Below are positions 38,186 to 49,910 of a stretch of 64,000 bases of DNA, one piece after another. A program made the position numbers and the translations under genes. Position 1 is the first letter of the stretch. Each line of letters opens with the position of its first letter. The stretch covers positions 54,055-118,054 of the forward strand of contig JAGVSM010002367.1 in the NCBI GenBank assembly GCA_022494885.1, given 5' to 3'. Below the pieces are notes generated by a model. That model ran no database searches. It was given only the letters and a program-made list of their open reading frames with translations, and was not told where the DNA came from. The DNA is from Micrasema longulum. Lineage: Eukaryota > Arthropoda > Insecta > Trichoptera > Brachycentridae.

Positions 38186-38534
38186 ACAATATAATGTAAT
38201 GTTTTTAATGGAAAATGTTAAGTTGCTTTCTCGGTCACTCTAGATTTCTGGTGAAATAATTTGGGGCGTGTGTGTCGTCGATCTAAGGACCACTGTACCC
38301 ACATGAAAATATTAACTACATATGTCTTTCTGTTTAAGATTTAAGATGTATTTTGGATTTTTGTTGCTTTACATATTTTAAAATATTTATTTAGCAATTT
38401 ACAACAATTTTCCAAAGATGAATAATTGTGTATGTATATAATTGTATATTTAAACATTTTTAATAAAAAGTATTTTAAGATTTTGACTCCTTTATTTCTG
38501 AGTTATTTCATTTCCCGGTTTACCATTGTGTAAA

Positions 38535-38830
38535 TAATTCAGAAATAAGACTTAGGACGCGGCAATCTCCAGTGAACAATTCAGATGCCTGGAGCCACAT
38601 AGGCGGGTGCCTGAAGTCGCTTAGATTAAGATGGGCCGGACATGTACAGCGAATGCCTGATTCACGTGTCCCTAAAAAATGAATGAGCGGACACCCGGGT
38701 GGAGGGAGATCATTGGGAAGACCCAGGCTGAGATGGGAAGATGAAGTGAGAAAGATGCGGCGCAGCGAAGACGGCGACTGTGGGCAGACAGAGTTGGAGG
38801 CCAAAGCTCGATGTGGGCTGTAGCGCGAGA
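38535..38830 (+). mobile_element. LINE ORF2 C-terminal fragment (third lineage)
   Basis: LRLRWAGHVQRMPDSRVPKK, stop, GHPGGGRSLGRPRLRWEDEV and ELEAKARCGL: R-L-R-W-A-G-H-V type tail, broken by a stop. Confidence 0.85.
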
Positions 38831-38839
38831 AATAATAAA

Positions 38840-41090
38840 AAGGATTCTTTCTGCCGTCGTTTTCCACTGAAAAATTTATTTTAAGAGTGACTGAAAAAAG
38901 TACCAACAAATCTTCAGGAACTAAAAAAATCTAGCGATGTCATTGCACACAATTCAGAAAATGACCCATCGGTTTTCATTGTGTTGTGAAAAGTTTTCAG
39001 CAGGCTTGCCAAAAATCCGGGCGAGTCCGGTCTAAGCTCCTCAAATCCGGTCAAGATTTATCCGGTCGGATGGTGACCGTAGATACCTGCAACGGGCTAG
39101 TAGGAGAAAAAAAACACGTGTTATTGTCAAGTCGAAGAAAAGTTCTAAATATATTTTAATAATACAAAATGTACAATTAGCAGATCATTTGATAATCACA
39201 ATAAACAATACAAAACGTCAGAGAGCAAAGCCGAAACATAAAATATTAGCCGACGGATAATCCATATTGCACTTTAAATATATTGGCAAGTATTATTACA
39301 TTTTCAAACAGCATAAACTAATTTATCTCATTCATTATTTGTAATATTTTTTCAAGTACATAATTAAATTTGATACAAATAAATCGTCGATTGGCGTACA
39401 AGCGTTTTGCTCCGTGACAGTTAAAATTTACAAACACAAATAAATACGAAAAAATTCTTTGTGAAATATCCTGACTTCACAAATCTGGTAGAATATTAAA
39501 ATGTATCACATGTTAAGCCGTTTAAGCATTAATGGTTAGGCTCAGTGGCTTAGTGGCTTAGTGGTTACACTTCCAAGTTTAGTACAGTTAAAACTTCAAC
39601 ATTACTAAAGCGTACGCGTATCAGGGTTACGTACAGTTTAAGACAACCGTCAAAAGGCTTTTAGAATAATATTATATAGTTAAAATACGCATTCGAATGA
39701 ATTTATTAATTAAAAAGCGGTTAGATTCAAATGCGTGTCGTTAAATATTTTTACACACGAATAATTCGTACAATTTAAATTTTAAAAATCACATTTGTAC
39801 AAATAGGACTTACAAACTCCGTCATATACGCAATTCAAAAGCTTAAATAATTGATTTGTCGCTACGAATGGCTTACGGCAAAAATATTATGCGAATATAG
39901 GTAATTACTATTGCGAATATTGGAATGACTATCAATTTGGGTGCGGTTTTATACATGGTACAATTTACTTAAACTAATACATCTTTCAATAATAAAAGAA
40001 ATAAATAAATTATAAAAATATACACAAGTAGTTTTGCATCATTACTAAAATAAAACTTAATTTAAAACTGTAAAATTAAAATACGCAAAATGTTAAGTTA
40101 ATTGACTATGCGTATTCATTAAATTAAACTCTATAAAATAAATACATTTTGTATAAAAAGATTTGTTTAAAAAGTCCAATTGACATTTTAAGTGACCAGA
40201 ATCCTTCTACGTACAACCTGTCAGTGAGATTTTATTATATTTCGAGGGGATATATTAAAAATGGTTTAATTTTCATTGAACTAAAGAAATTGTTAGTATT
40301 TTTAAAATTTGTGATAGCTGGTCACTTACATTGCTATGAAAGCTAACTTACAATTATTTGTATAAAATTTGCCAAAATTCTACGTTCTAGACTATTCCTT
40401 CGGAAACGTGTACCCGATTCACGCACATAATTTCATAACGGTAATTGCAATAATTGTGTGTATTTACAGTACTGTGGAGTAAATAATTGGTTTGCGGTAG
40501 ATCGCGGTACACATTTCAGCGGGTTTAACTTCTCTAAGTAAACACTTCTGTGTCCTAGCACTCTAGCTAATTAACAATATAGATATCGTAACATGCGATG
40601 CTCGTGGGATTAATATTGGAACTAACAGAGAAATTATTAAATTACTATGTAATTTACGTGTATAAATTTAATGTGTTCGGGACGAAGGCAACCACAATTT
40701 TCAGCCAAAGTCGCTTTTTTTTTTTTTACTCGTTCGTGGTTATAGCTGGAATAGCCGTCAAAATTATGTCTCATTTAGGAAATGTCAGTTCAAAAGACAT
40801 TGGCAGTGAAAAGACGGCATTAACCTACGTTAAACTGAAGTAATTATATGGCATGAGGGAGATATTGTATCCGTTGTGACAATAGTCAGCAATTAAAGTG
40901 TCCCAGTATGTTAATCGATTAAGGTTGGTTTACTTCAAACAAAATATTCCAAAAAATAAGAAATCCACATCCACATGAGTGGATCTTACGAGAAACAATT
41001 TTATTTAACAATGACGAAATTCAATGGTTTTTTTATAATTTTTTATTTATTTGTTAATTAGACTATTAAACTAAACGAGAAAAAAAAACA
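38840..41090. other. Low-repeat AT-rich intergenic stretch
   Basis: Unlike the rest of the window, no repeat family recurs here and no exon with a recognisable protein was found. A poly-T at 40720 and short open frames are noted. Could include UTR sequence of either gene, or simply be unique spacer. Confidence 0.4.
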
Positions 41091-41094
41091 ATTT

Positions 41095-41440
41095 TGAATA
41101 TCGTATTATCAGCGCTACGATTTTTTAAAGTTTTGTATTTCTGAAATAACTCCGCGTGTGACATCAGTGGTTCTCTTCCGCTTGTTCTCGATCAGTTCCG
41201 TCCATTGGTCCATTGACGGCGAGCAATCCGGAAATCTTCGGCAACTCTCTCATCATTGGTTGATTGATGAACCAGTGACGTCGTTCAGAGTAGTTTGTTT
41301 TATCACAATGTTTTTTTTTTGTTGTACATTTTCAGGAAACTTTGTCGTACAATTTAATGCTCCAATTTTTAAAGCGCGCAAGAAAATATTTATTGTATCC
41401 AATTTCCCGTAGAGCTAAATTTCTTCATTAAAGACCGTTT
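41095..41440 (+). repeat. Rep-F, best full copy
   Basis: ATCGTATTATCAGCGCTACG, ACTCCGCGTGTGACATCAGT, GAACCAGTGACGTCGTTCAG, TTGTATCCAATTTCCCGTAG. Confidence 0.8.
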
Positions 41441-41444
41441 TCGC

Positions 41445-42545
41445 AAGTGAAATGTCTACAAAAAAAAACGAAATTTGTTTTTTGATAGAAACCGATTCTT
41501 CTACATAAGATCCGTAGATTGTTGAAAAAAAATTTAGCAAAATGATATATGTGCGAAGTAGCGAGTCAAATTGGATCATCATTTACAATTAATTAATAAT
41601 TTCAGAAATAACATACCTATCATAGGTAAATAACAAAACATCATTTAATAATGATTTCACACAAAAGTAAATCAATATTAGATTTCCAACACGAACCAAC
41701 TTTTCTATATATTCCTATCACAAAATATGTAAATATATTGTCTTTGTGAAAATTCAGAATGTTTGGGTTTTTTAATGAATTAGTCCCGCTTCATCTATAA
41801 TATTGATTTCCAGTACATGAGTTAGGATGTAGAATTTCTATAAAATGGTATTTTTGATTTTATTAAAATCCTCGTAGTTATTTTTTATCATAAGAAAACC
41901 TCCTGAAAATATTGCTTTTTGTATATATTTCGCTTTTTGAAAACGGCCCTTAATTGCGTGTGTCACATAGACCATATAAGACAAACGCGTTTAAAATTAT
42001 GAAACAACTTTTTCCAGTATTGTGGTTTGAAGCCCAAAGGCTGTTTAGGACAAATCCTAAACAAAGTTTAAATATTACCCTTTTAATCGCTGCTTATTTT
42101 GCGTAGAATGCGCTAGTCATTTTTAAAATATAATATTTTAATGTATGTTTAAACTTCATATTACAGAGAGCAAAATAAGCCTCTACCTTACGGCTAGTAC
42201 CTTCTTAAAATAAAAGTGTTAACTGAGTTATAATAATGTAAAGCCCATTTTGTAAGTAAATTGAGTATGGCTTTGATCCGTAGATCTCGATCCATCTTTG
42301 CGACGATTGGAGATGTAGATTCAAAAATATATTATATTTATTAACTGTATAATTCCAATACAATCCCCACTTTGTACAAAAGCATTCAACCCTTAAAAAT
42401 GTGATATCTTTCAAAACGTTAAGTCTAAAATAAAACATTGTAATTTTAATCCTGGCAACTTATTCCGATATAGGTTGAAATATTCGAGATGGTGATAGCA
42501 TAAAATGAACTCAATGCTTCAATGTAATGCTAGCTTAGTGGAAAA
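41445..42545. other. AT-rich intergenic, nothing identified
   Basis: No repeat seen twice and no domain. Minus-strand frame 42205-42438 lacks recognisable features. Confidence 0.45.
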
Positions 42546-42550
42546 GATGG

Positions 42551-42940
42551 TGATAAAAAAATACACAGAATAATTGAGTTTTGAAATTAAATACATATGT
42601 AATTGCAAGAGCGTATTTTTTACAATGTCAATTTTCAGCCATTTTAAATGCGCAGTTGGTTTCGACAGGTAAACTAGGAAGACGCATTTTGGTGTGATTG
42701 GCAAATTTTCTAGATTACTTCAGCGCGAAAATGACAGACGACTTGTTGGTTAAAAACCAGACCGCATTGATGCCCCAACCGCCGTATTCACCGGACTTAA
42801 TCCCCTGCAACTTATTCCTGTCCCCAAAGTTGAAGAGTACCATGAAAGGACGACGTTTTGCAACCATAGAGGAAATAAAGACCAAATCCCCGATGGAGGC
42901 GATATGTATTATATCCAATAATTCTGTGTATTTTTTATCA
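42551..42940 (+). mobile_element. Mariner deletion derivative with TIRs
   Basis: Left TGATAAAAAAATACACAGAA and right TTCTGTGTATTTTTTATCA form about 24-bp inverted repeats. Inside, on plus, the catalytic-end block PQPPYSPDLIPCNLFLSPKL then MKGRRFATIEEIKTKSPMEA, joined directly to the right TIR. The PYSPDL motif contains the third catalytic Asp of the DD34D triad. Confidence 0.88.
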
Positions 42941-43044
42941 AACTACATGTCAAATTTTGGGGGCAATAAATTATGTTTGTACATAACACTGACTAATTTC
43001 AAAACAGGACATTTGGGGTAGAAAGATGAACTAATAAAACCGGG

Positions 43045-43290
43045 ATAAAGAATCTGCTTAAAACGTCCGATATGAAAATTTAAAGGGCAATAATCACAGG
43101 GTTTAGCGGCAATGAAGAAATAAGACAGATCTGTGACACCGAAGATGTTGCGCTATGGAGCAGAGCAAATAGAAGACTATGGAGAGATCAAATAAACAGA
43201 ATCCCTAACTTCTAAAAGATGGAGGGACAGTCGGATGTCAACGTCCCGAGAATAGCAGCTTTCTGCCAGAACAGATCTAGATGAAAAAGA
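43045..43290 (+). mobile_element. Possible LINE ORF2 tail, strongly decayed
   Basis: NEEIRQICDTEDVALWSRAN and RRLWRDQINRIPNF resemble the R-R-L-W-x-D-H-I-x-R region of LINE tails, followed by stops. Confidence 0.4.
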
Positions 43291-43299
43291 AGAAAACTT

Positions 43300-43850
43300 A
43301 ATGGTGAAAATTTGCAGAATTAGTTACAAGATTAAATTAGAATTATTTAACAATGCCAGGATTAAAAACAACACTGTCGTTATTATTTTACCATAAAATT
43401 CGTACAGTATTTGATATAGGAGAATGTAATCAATAACATTTTTCAATTTTAACAAGTTCCTAAACATAGTGGTTGGGATATTTTAATATTTTTATACAAT
43501 TCTAGTACTTATCGCTAGTGTTATAATATAATTATGTAAAAGCAAGACATGTTAGTTCGTTCTGTTGATTAATGGTTGACACCAGTCACTTCTTCGCGAG
43601 TCTTGTGAACTTTGCGTATAACATCGATTGGAAAGCCAATAGGGTATAGGGTCTTCCCACATTTCTTTTATAATCATTTTTAAAAGCAAAAAATTCCGTT
43701 GAATGGTATTATTGTTTTTTTCTGTGCAATGTCTGATGAAATTTCTACAAAGGTTTAAAAAATAAAATATGTTTTGTCGATACATAAAAAATAGGAAAAA
43801 GTATTCAGAAGTACTTAGTAATGTATTCTCCGTGTACAGACAGACGGGCG
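43300..43850. other. AT-rich spacer
   Basis: No feature identified; minus-strand frame 43552-43878 has no recognisable domain. Confidence 0.4.
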
Positions 43851-44025
43851 CCATGGCGCAGGTGGTTAGACTTTGCAAGAAAGAAATTCAAGAAAGATTA
43901 TTTTCTCAATTGGTTCGGGTGTAATTAAGACACATTATGTCCAATCCCATTTAACCTTTCCGAGTCTCAGAGGTGGAAAAAATCCGAGAGTTTCTGAGGC
44001 CGGCTAAAATGCTATAAATACAACT
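43850..44025 (+). mobile_element. tRNA-like SINE
   Basis: GCGCCATGGCGCAGGTGGTT (box A region), GGTTCGGGTGTAATTAAG, then CTTTCCGAGTCTCAGAGGTG and GAGGCCGGCTAAAATGCTAT. Box B is eroded. Single copy. Confidence 0.45.
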
Positions 44026-44184
44026 GTCATTATGATTGTCATGGTAATGTTTATAAAACTGTTTCATAATATTTCAAATTTTCTGCAAAATTTGTGCATT
44101 TTTTCATAAAATACTGTTGCGGGAAGATGCCGTATGTCGCGATGCTTTCACTGTGACACTTTAAACAGCACTGATCTAATGTCC

Positions 44185-44440
44185 CGTCACTCTTTAACTT
44201 GGAGGTACAGCAGGGAAGAATCCTGCAGTTCTTTGGACATAATTCCAGGGGGAACTCTGATAGTTTGGAGAAAACTATCCTCCCGGAAAGTGTCGAAGGG
44301 ACGAGGTCGCGTGGACGTCAACCGACAAGATGGAATGGCTCACTGAATTATCACCGACGAATGCCTACAGAAGAGCACGAGACCGTTCCAGATGGAGGAA
44401 GACTGTCTACAGATGAGCCGTGCCTGGAGTCAGGCGTAAT
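44185..44440 (+). mobile_element. LINE ORF2 C-terminal fragment
   Basis: QQGRILQFFGHNSRGNSDSL, EKTILPESVEGTRSRGRQPT, RW: the I-L-x-F-F-G-H-x-x-R then G-x-R-x-R-G-R-x-P-x-R-W pattern of another insect LINE tail, with frameshifts. Confidence 0.75.
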
Positions 44441-44449
44441 CACCATCCT

Positions 44450-45170
44450 CAGCCAAGAGGCGCGGATTGAAGAGAGACAGCAGGGAGTTGGAAGGGAGAA
44501 TGCATGTTTTTACAATGTAAAGTACGAAATCCGTTTTTTTGTGGTTATGGCTGGAAAAAAGCCACCAAATAGCAAACAGCACACGTGCTAACTGACCAAC
44601 ATATCAAAGATTATTAAACTGTAGAGCGGTGAATTGTAAAGTTAGCTGTTAGCACGGGGGGAAAGCAAAGAGAATGTGAATTAATTTTTAAAACATTGCT
44701 AACCCATTGATAAGAATGAAATTTAGATAAGACAAAAAACGTTTTATCCTCCAGTAAAATTCAGTAAATATGAGTTGCAACATATCGCAACATAACCCGC
44801 CAACGTGTCAATTTTGAATAAGGATTGAAATACGCAAAGTTTCGCAAGACATTCACAAGACAAACATCTCTGAAAGAGAGTGGTCGGTTAGAAAAATAAA
44901 AACAAAATTAAAATCACATTTAAAGTTTATCACAAAGATACGTGAGAAAAAAATTTCAGTGCTTGTAATAGAAAATTACAATAAATAACATAATTTTGTG
45001 TTAATTGCAATTCATATTAAGGTCACTTTGAAATATTTGTCGAAAACATCAAAGTCTGTGAAAAGAAACGTGTCTATCGACACACACATGCGAAATAATA
45101 TATTTTTATAATTAGTCTTCAAATTTCCATAGTGCTAAACAAAAGACTAGTTCTAAAAATTATCGATATG
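44450..45170. other. AT-rich spacer
   Basis: Nothing recognised. Confidence 0.4.
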
Positions 45171-45178
45171 TTGATTAA

Positions 45179-45523
45179 CTCTTTATAGGACACTGTTTTT
45201 GAACCAAATTTTCAAACTGAATTTGAAAACGTTATAAATCCTCAAAAACATGATACATAGATTGAGTTTTTCTACTAATATTTTTGAGAGGAACTGAAAA
45301 AATATTTTTAAAAAAACACGACTGTGAGTCACAAATCCTGCTCCATTGTGTTGAACTATTAAAATAAATCTTCGGGTGAGTTGTGAAACCCGCTCTTGAC
45401 TCATTGTGAAAACAAACTTTGGAGAAAAGAACACTTTAAATTATTTTCTCAAAAGTAGAAAAAGCTTCCAGCGCGGGTTTTGTAAATTGAGGACACTCTT
45501 TGTTTGAAGTGCCCTATAAAGGG
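45179..45523. mobile_element. piggyBac-like MITE (345 bp)
   Basis: Flanked on both sides by TTAA. Left end CTCTTTATAGGACACTGTTT, right end AGTGCCCTATAAAGGG, about 16 bp of inverted repeat with two mismatches. A TTAA target and ends starting CCYTT are diagnostic of piggyBac-type elements. No transposase frame. Confidence 0.8.
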
Positions 45524-46144
45524 TTAACCCTATTAATCCCAAACTATTTTACATAGAATTAACGAAAAATCCAAAATAAATTGAGTTTTTTATGGTTTTC
45601 TCAAAAATCAGGTAGTTATAGTAAATAATCTCACTAAAGAAAACGGGAATTAAGTTGTGGTAGAGTGGTTTCCGTGACAGCACCACGGAAGCACAACGCA
45701 GTATAATTTCAATTTGTATTTTATATTTTTGTATCATTTAATACCCATTACGTTTTGGTGATTTGAGTTAAGTTAACCTCAAAAAATATCACACCTTGAA
45801 ATAGGGAAATATCACTTTTTTTATTTTACATTTTTAAATTAATAAGGGTCTATGAATTTTGAGTGAAAAAAAAATTTTGTACACATTAATAGCATAAAAA
45901 ATATTTTAAATTTCTATTTCCGCAAAAACGGTCCATTGCATTGGCCACGCCCCTAATACGTGACGATTCGTGTACATTTTGAACTTTGTTTGTGACCGTT
46001 TAAATTTAAATAGAACATCATCCGAATCTTGAATTGTCAAGGTCAAACATGTCACGTTTTTGTGAAGACATATTTTTCAATAATTACATTTTTTAAACGA
46101 TGTACAAAAACATTTCTACACAATTTCCATATTGATTTTCAAAA

Positions 46145-46345
46145 CACAATTTATTTTTTTTAAAGTCTAAAAATAAATATTTGCATTCTTATGATTTACT
46201 CAAATATTTCAATTTCAGGGCAATTTTCAACGAGTTGTAAACTCTAAATTAGAAAATGGAAATCATATTGTGATAGAGCGGGGTGTGAACCTCGGACCTC
46301 TGATTCGTGGGTCCGCGACACTAGCCACGGGACCACAACCTCGGT
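46145..46345 (-). mobile_element. tRNA-derived SINE, family S2
   Basis: Reverse complement has GTCCCGTGGCTAGTGTCGCG, GGTCCGAGGTTCACACCCCG (mutated box B) and the S2 body. Confidence 0.8.
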
Positions 46346-46424
46346 TTAATGTTCCTAAATCCATTTCACATGTTTTTATCGGTATTCGCAGTACGCGATA
46401 TTTCCCTATCCTCAAAGGTTAAGA

Positions 46425-46665
46425 TAAAAATAAAGGCTTCAGCTCTTTAACCTCACAAAAGTCAACAGGTGGAAGAGTCGAAGAAATTTGGATGTTTAAA
46501 CATAGGCAGAATGGTGAATGTTACACAGTCCAGCCTAGACTTCCGTATTCCCTTCACAGAAATGTTTTCCCTCTCTGTTGCAATTGATTCCAATCTTGAT
46601 AGCTCCCTAGGGAGTGGAATCCAGCCGAGTCTGCAGACATTTGGACATACTCAAAATACTGTCGA
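46425..46665 (-). repeat. Rep-A copy
   Basis: GTCAACAGGTGGAAGAGTCG to GACATACTCAAAATACTGTC, with an internal deletion of the CCAGCCAATGACAGG part. Confidence 0.75.
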
Positions 46666-46669
46666 ATAA

Positions 46670-47275
46670 TCTCACTACTAAACTCGAATGATTAGAAAAT
46701 TGACGTATTGTCTAGAAAATGGCGCCCGGAAATCAACAGATTTACGATACGCCAATAAATATGGTAAAATTAAAGTAACTCATGTATTCGAGACAGTGTA
46801 TCGCTTAAAGAACTAGGAATCTATCATTTAAAATAGTTATTTTACAAATTGAAAATTGTTACTTTAATATTACAGGCAAAATTTACATATTTTTAAGACT
46901 TCATAATGAGTGATAAAGAAATTTATAGCGGGATATCAAACGTCCAGTTCACCAGTTAGACAAGTCCAAACAACCGCATAGACTCTTAAGCTGTCAGTTT
47001 TCAATGTCAACTGCATTTAAAACCCTAAAACTGGGTTTTAAATGTACCGAATAATTTCAAATTCAATGGGACTAACGCGTTAAAAATAGTCACGCGGCAG
47101 TCATTTTGCATATTCTGATTAATAGGTTTAAATCATAATGACAAGCTTACAACGCAATTATTGTTGACTTAATCATCATTGACATATTAGAATGTTAACA
47201 TAAGTTGTGTCTGTTTTTTTTTAAATTTAAAAATGAGCACTAAAAATAAAACAAAACAAAAGAAAATTTTCTGCC
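46670..47275. other. AT-rich spacer
   Basis: Nothing recognised. Confidence 0.4.
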
Positions 47276-47278
47276 CTC

Positions 47279-47545
47279 TAGATATTGTATGTCAGCGTGT
47301 TTGCCTACCATGCGAGAGGTCTCGGGTTCGATTTCCGACATTGTTTATATGAAATATTTATTTATTTAAAAATGGTGTTTTCGCACTAAAATATTTTATA
47401 ATCCCTGATTGGACTGGTACCTGAAGTGTAAGACTGAGCATCTTACCTTCATGTAACAAAAAAAATATGCTGCGATTGGTGTACCAATGCAGTGCCCTAT
47501 GCACCATTAGGTGCGGAAAGGAAATGATGATGAGATATTGTATTA
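47279..47545 (+). mobile_element. tRNA-derived SINE, family S3
   Basis: GCGTGTTTGCCTACCATGCG, GGTCTCGGGTTCGATTTCCG, body CTGGTACCTGAAGTGTAAGA, end GTGCCCTATGCACCATTAGG and TGCGGAAAGGAAATGATGAT. Confidence 0.88.
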
Positions 47546-47589
47546 GCTTTTAAGTTACGTATATTATTTTATTTGGTCAAAAGCCTTCA

Positions 47590-47840
47590 AAATGTAATGT
47601 CACCTTTTCTGTTTGCATTCGATCAGAGGAATAAAGCTGCTCGCGATATTTGTGAAGTGTACGGTGAAAATGCTACGAATGAAAGGACAGCTCGTCGATG
47701 GTTTTTGGACTTCAGGGATGGTCATTTCGTGGGGCGTTCCAGACGACCAGTGGACTTCGAGATCCCCTTCAAACCACCGTAGAATTGGCTTAGCAGATGA
47801 ATTACAGTCACATGACTGTATACCGTCATCTTAAATCATC
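47590..47840 (+). pseudogene. Mariner transposase N-terminal remnant
   Basis: FAFDQRNKAARDICEVYGEN, ATNERTARRWFLDFRDGHF, SRRPVDF: first helix-turn-helix of a mariner transposase. Frame drifts afterwards and no catalytic domain follows. Confidence 0.85.
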
Positions 47841-47891
47841 GTACCGCCATTCATTATGTCTACACGAGTAGATACGTGTTATATTTATGTC

Positions 47892-48623
47892 ATATAAAGG
47901 GTGGGCGGAAGAAACATGCGTAGTCATGAAACCAATATTTCGAGAAAAACGATTTTTTAGTTTCAAAACCGTTTTAAACATTATCGATGAATGAAGTGCT
48001 TATCTTTTTTTTGCATATTTGTAATTAATTAACATTTTTGATTGACTAAATAGTCGTTAAAATGATCAGTATTATTCAGATTAATATAAAAATAAACCAT
48101 ATTGTAGGGGAAAGAAATGTTCTAGTATGCTTTATACGCGGAAGAAACCTTCAATATCTATGTAATTTTAAACTAAGTGACATTCCAAAAAAACTATTTT
48201 GGGTTTAGAGTTAGTTTTCGTCAAGTGCCTGGACAATATGAACGATATTAATAGCAGAATTTGAATACGGTAAAGTTATTATTTTGCCCTTCAGCTGAGT
48301 CACAGATAATGTGTAACTCACGCACAGAATGACAGTAATATGCATTTGAGATAACGCACCGTTGAGATTCGCCTGACCAGCGACTGACTATGCTTGTTTC
48401 TTAAAATTATGCGCGAACTTCGAATCTTTCTTTTTCATATCATACTGACTGCTCGTGTTTCTTTAGCTTTGCCCAAAATTTAAAATACGTTTTGCCAATG
48501 ATTGGGCGTATATTACGATATTTTGATAGGACACACGGGTGCATACTGTAATTAACTTGGCATATTTAACTCAAATCTGTAAAAATCATTACTCAGCATG
48601 TTTCTTCCGCCTACCCTTCATAT
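47892..48623. mobile_element. TIR element (about 730 bp), unassigned
   Basis: Left ATATAAAGGGTGGGCGGAAG plus AAACATGC, right GCATGTTTCTTCCGCCTACC plus CTTCATAT: 28-bp inverted repeats with two mismatches, CATAT on both outer flanks. An internal partial copy of the end (ACGCGGAAGAAACCTTC) lies at 48138-48156. No ORF. Confidence 0.75.
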
Positions 48624-48764
48624 GTAGAACTGCGCTTGGCCTAACCTCTCTGTAACTACTCACTTTGCAATGTAAAAAAAGTATCACTATAAAAAAGATT
48701 ATTTAAAACTTCATTACTGCTAATTCTGGTACCCGATCATAATAAAATGCCGATTATTCAACTC

Positions 48765-49165
48765 TTCTATGATGCCAATACTCCTGTATGGGTGCGAATC
48801 CTGGCACCTTACCGAAGCTCAAAACACCAAACGGCCGAGTTTGAGAGTAACTGTTTGAGGAGAATATTAGGTATAAGATGATTCGATTTCATTACCAAGA
48901 GTAAAGCCCGAGAACAACACAGCAGACTCCTATTACAAGCGTTTCGAGGGTGTGGCAGTGGACCTGGCTTGGACACGTCCTACAGATGCCTTGGGAGCAC
49001 GAACCCTAGTTCGCTTCTAGCCTCTTCTTCAAACCTACGGGCTCCCGCCATCCTCGAGAGCCGTTGATAACGATCTTTCGGCGAGACAGAGGGATGCGGA
49101 TTGACGTGAGAAGATGGGAGAGTGCTGCTCCACTTGAAGCATTGCCGGAAAAAGAACAATTTCTA
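48765..49165 (+). mobile_element. LINE ORF2 C-terminal fragment, decayed
   Basis: MPILLYGCESWHLTEAQNTK, then in shifting frames L-R-R-I-L-G-I and W-x-W-x-G-H-V-L-Q-M-P, the usual order of R1/RTE-type tails. Confidence 0.6.
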
Positions 49166-49258
49166 AACTTATAACTTGGAGATGTCTGATTATTGAACTG
49201 GACAATCGCATTTGTAAATTTAAGCGTCGTAAATAACATATCTCTATAAATTACAATA

Positions 49259-49663
49259 TCACGCATGTATGCGAAACAATTTTTCTAAACTTCTATAAGT
49301 TTTGATATCACCATTTTGTATTTTACCCATGTCGTAAAATATATTATCATATTCGATTGGAAGATGTGAACAATTTATTAATGGTACAAAAGAACCATTT
49401 TGGGTACAAACTAAGCTTTGTACCAAAAACATAAGTTTGTCACAATTGTAATGATAAAAGTTAAATTTTTGGTTATTCGCAGTGCAGTGGTTAGCTCGTT
49501 TGAATTCCATACAAAAAGCCCAGGGGACGATAAAGATCAGAAGATATAGAAGCCGTATTACAGTACAGTTGAAGATAAACTCTCTGGAGCGATTACAAAG
49601 ACACACTATTGATCCAGTACATCCCAGTTTTGTGGTGAAGACATTGATAGCTATCGAGAGCAT
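49259..49663 (-). CDS. Unidentified 134-codon open frame
   Basis: Begins at ATG 49663 and ends at 49259. Composition is unusual for a mobile-element shadow: several Cys, balanced charge, and a central KFNFYHYNCDKLMFLVQSLV stretch. No domain recognised, no clear splice borders, no repeat copy in the window. It may be a decayed gene piece, an exon of an unknown gene, or chance. Confidence 0.2.
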   Translation of the reverse strand: MLSIAINVFTTKLGCTGSIVCLCNRSREFIFNCTVIRLLYLLIFIVPWAFCMEFKRANHCTANNQKFNFYHYNCDKLMFLVQSLVCTQNGSFVPLINCSHLPIEYDNIFYDMGKIQNGDIKTYRSLEKLFRIHA

Positions 49664-49679
49664 CAGTACCTCGTCATCA

Positions 49680-49910
49680 TCATATTCCTTTTAAGCACCT
49701 AATGGTGCATAGGGCACTGCATTGGTACACCAACGCAGCATATCTTGATCAATTTTGTTACATGAAGGTAAGATGATCAGTCTTACGTTCCAGGGACTAT
49801 GAAATATTCTAGTGTTAAAACACAATTTTAAATAAATATTTCACATCAACCGAAACCTCTTGCATGGCAGGCAAACGCGCTGACCACTAAACCCGAGGCC
49901 GATAGCTATC
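49680..49910 (-). mobile_element. SINE family S3
   Basis: Starts CTTTTAAGCACCTAATGGTG, ends with the tRNA-like head (GGCAAACGCGCTGACCACTA, CCCGAGGCC). Reverse of 47279-47545. Confidence 0.8.

Larger units (their letters stand above)
37184..38480 (+). other. Candidate 3' UTR of the zinc-finger gene
   Basis: Follows the stop codon and contains a mariner-derived insertion (37366-37882) and an S2 fragment (38030-38185). The first strong AATAAA is at 38462, after which sequence changes to a LINE fragment. Transcript end is inferred only. Confidence 0.35.
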
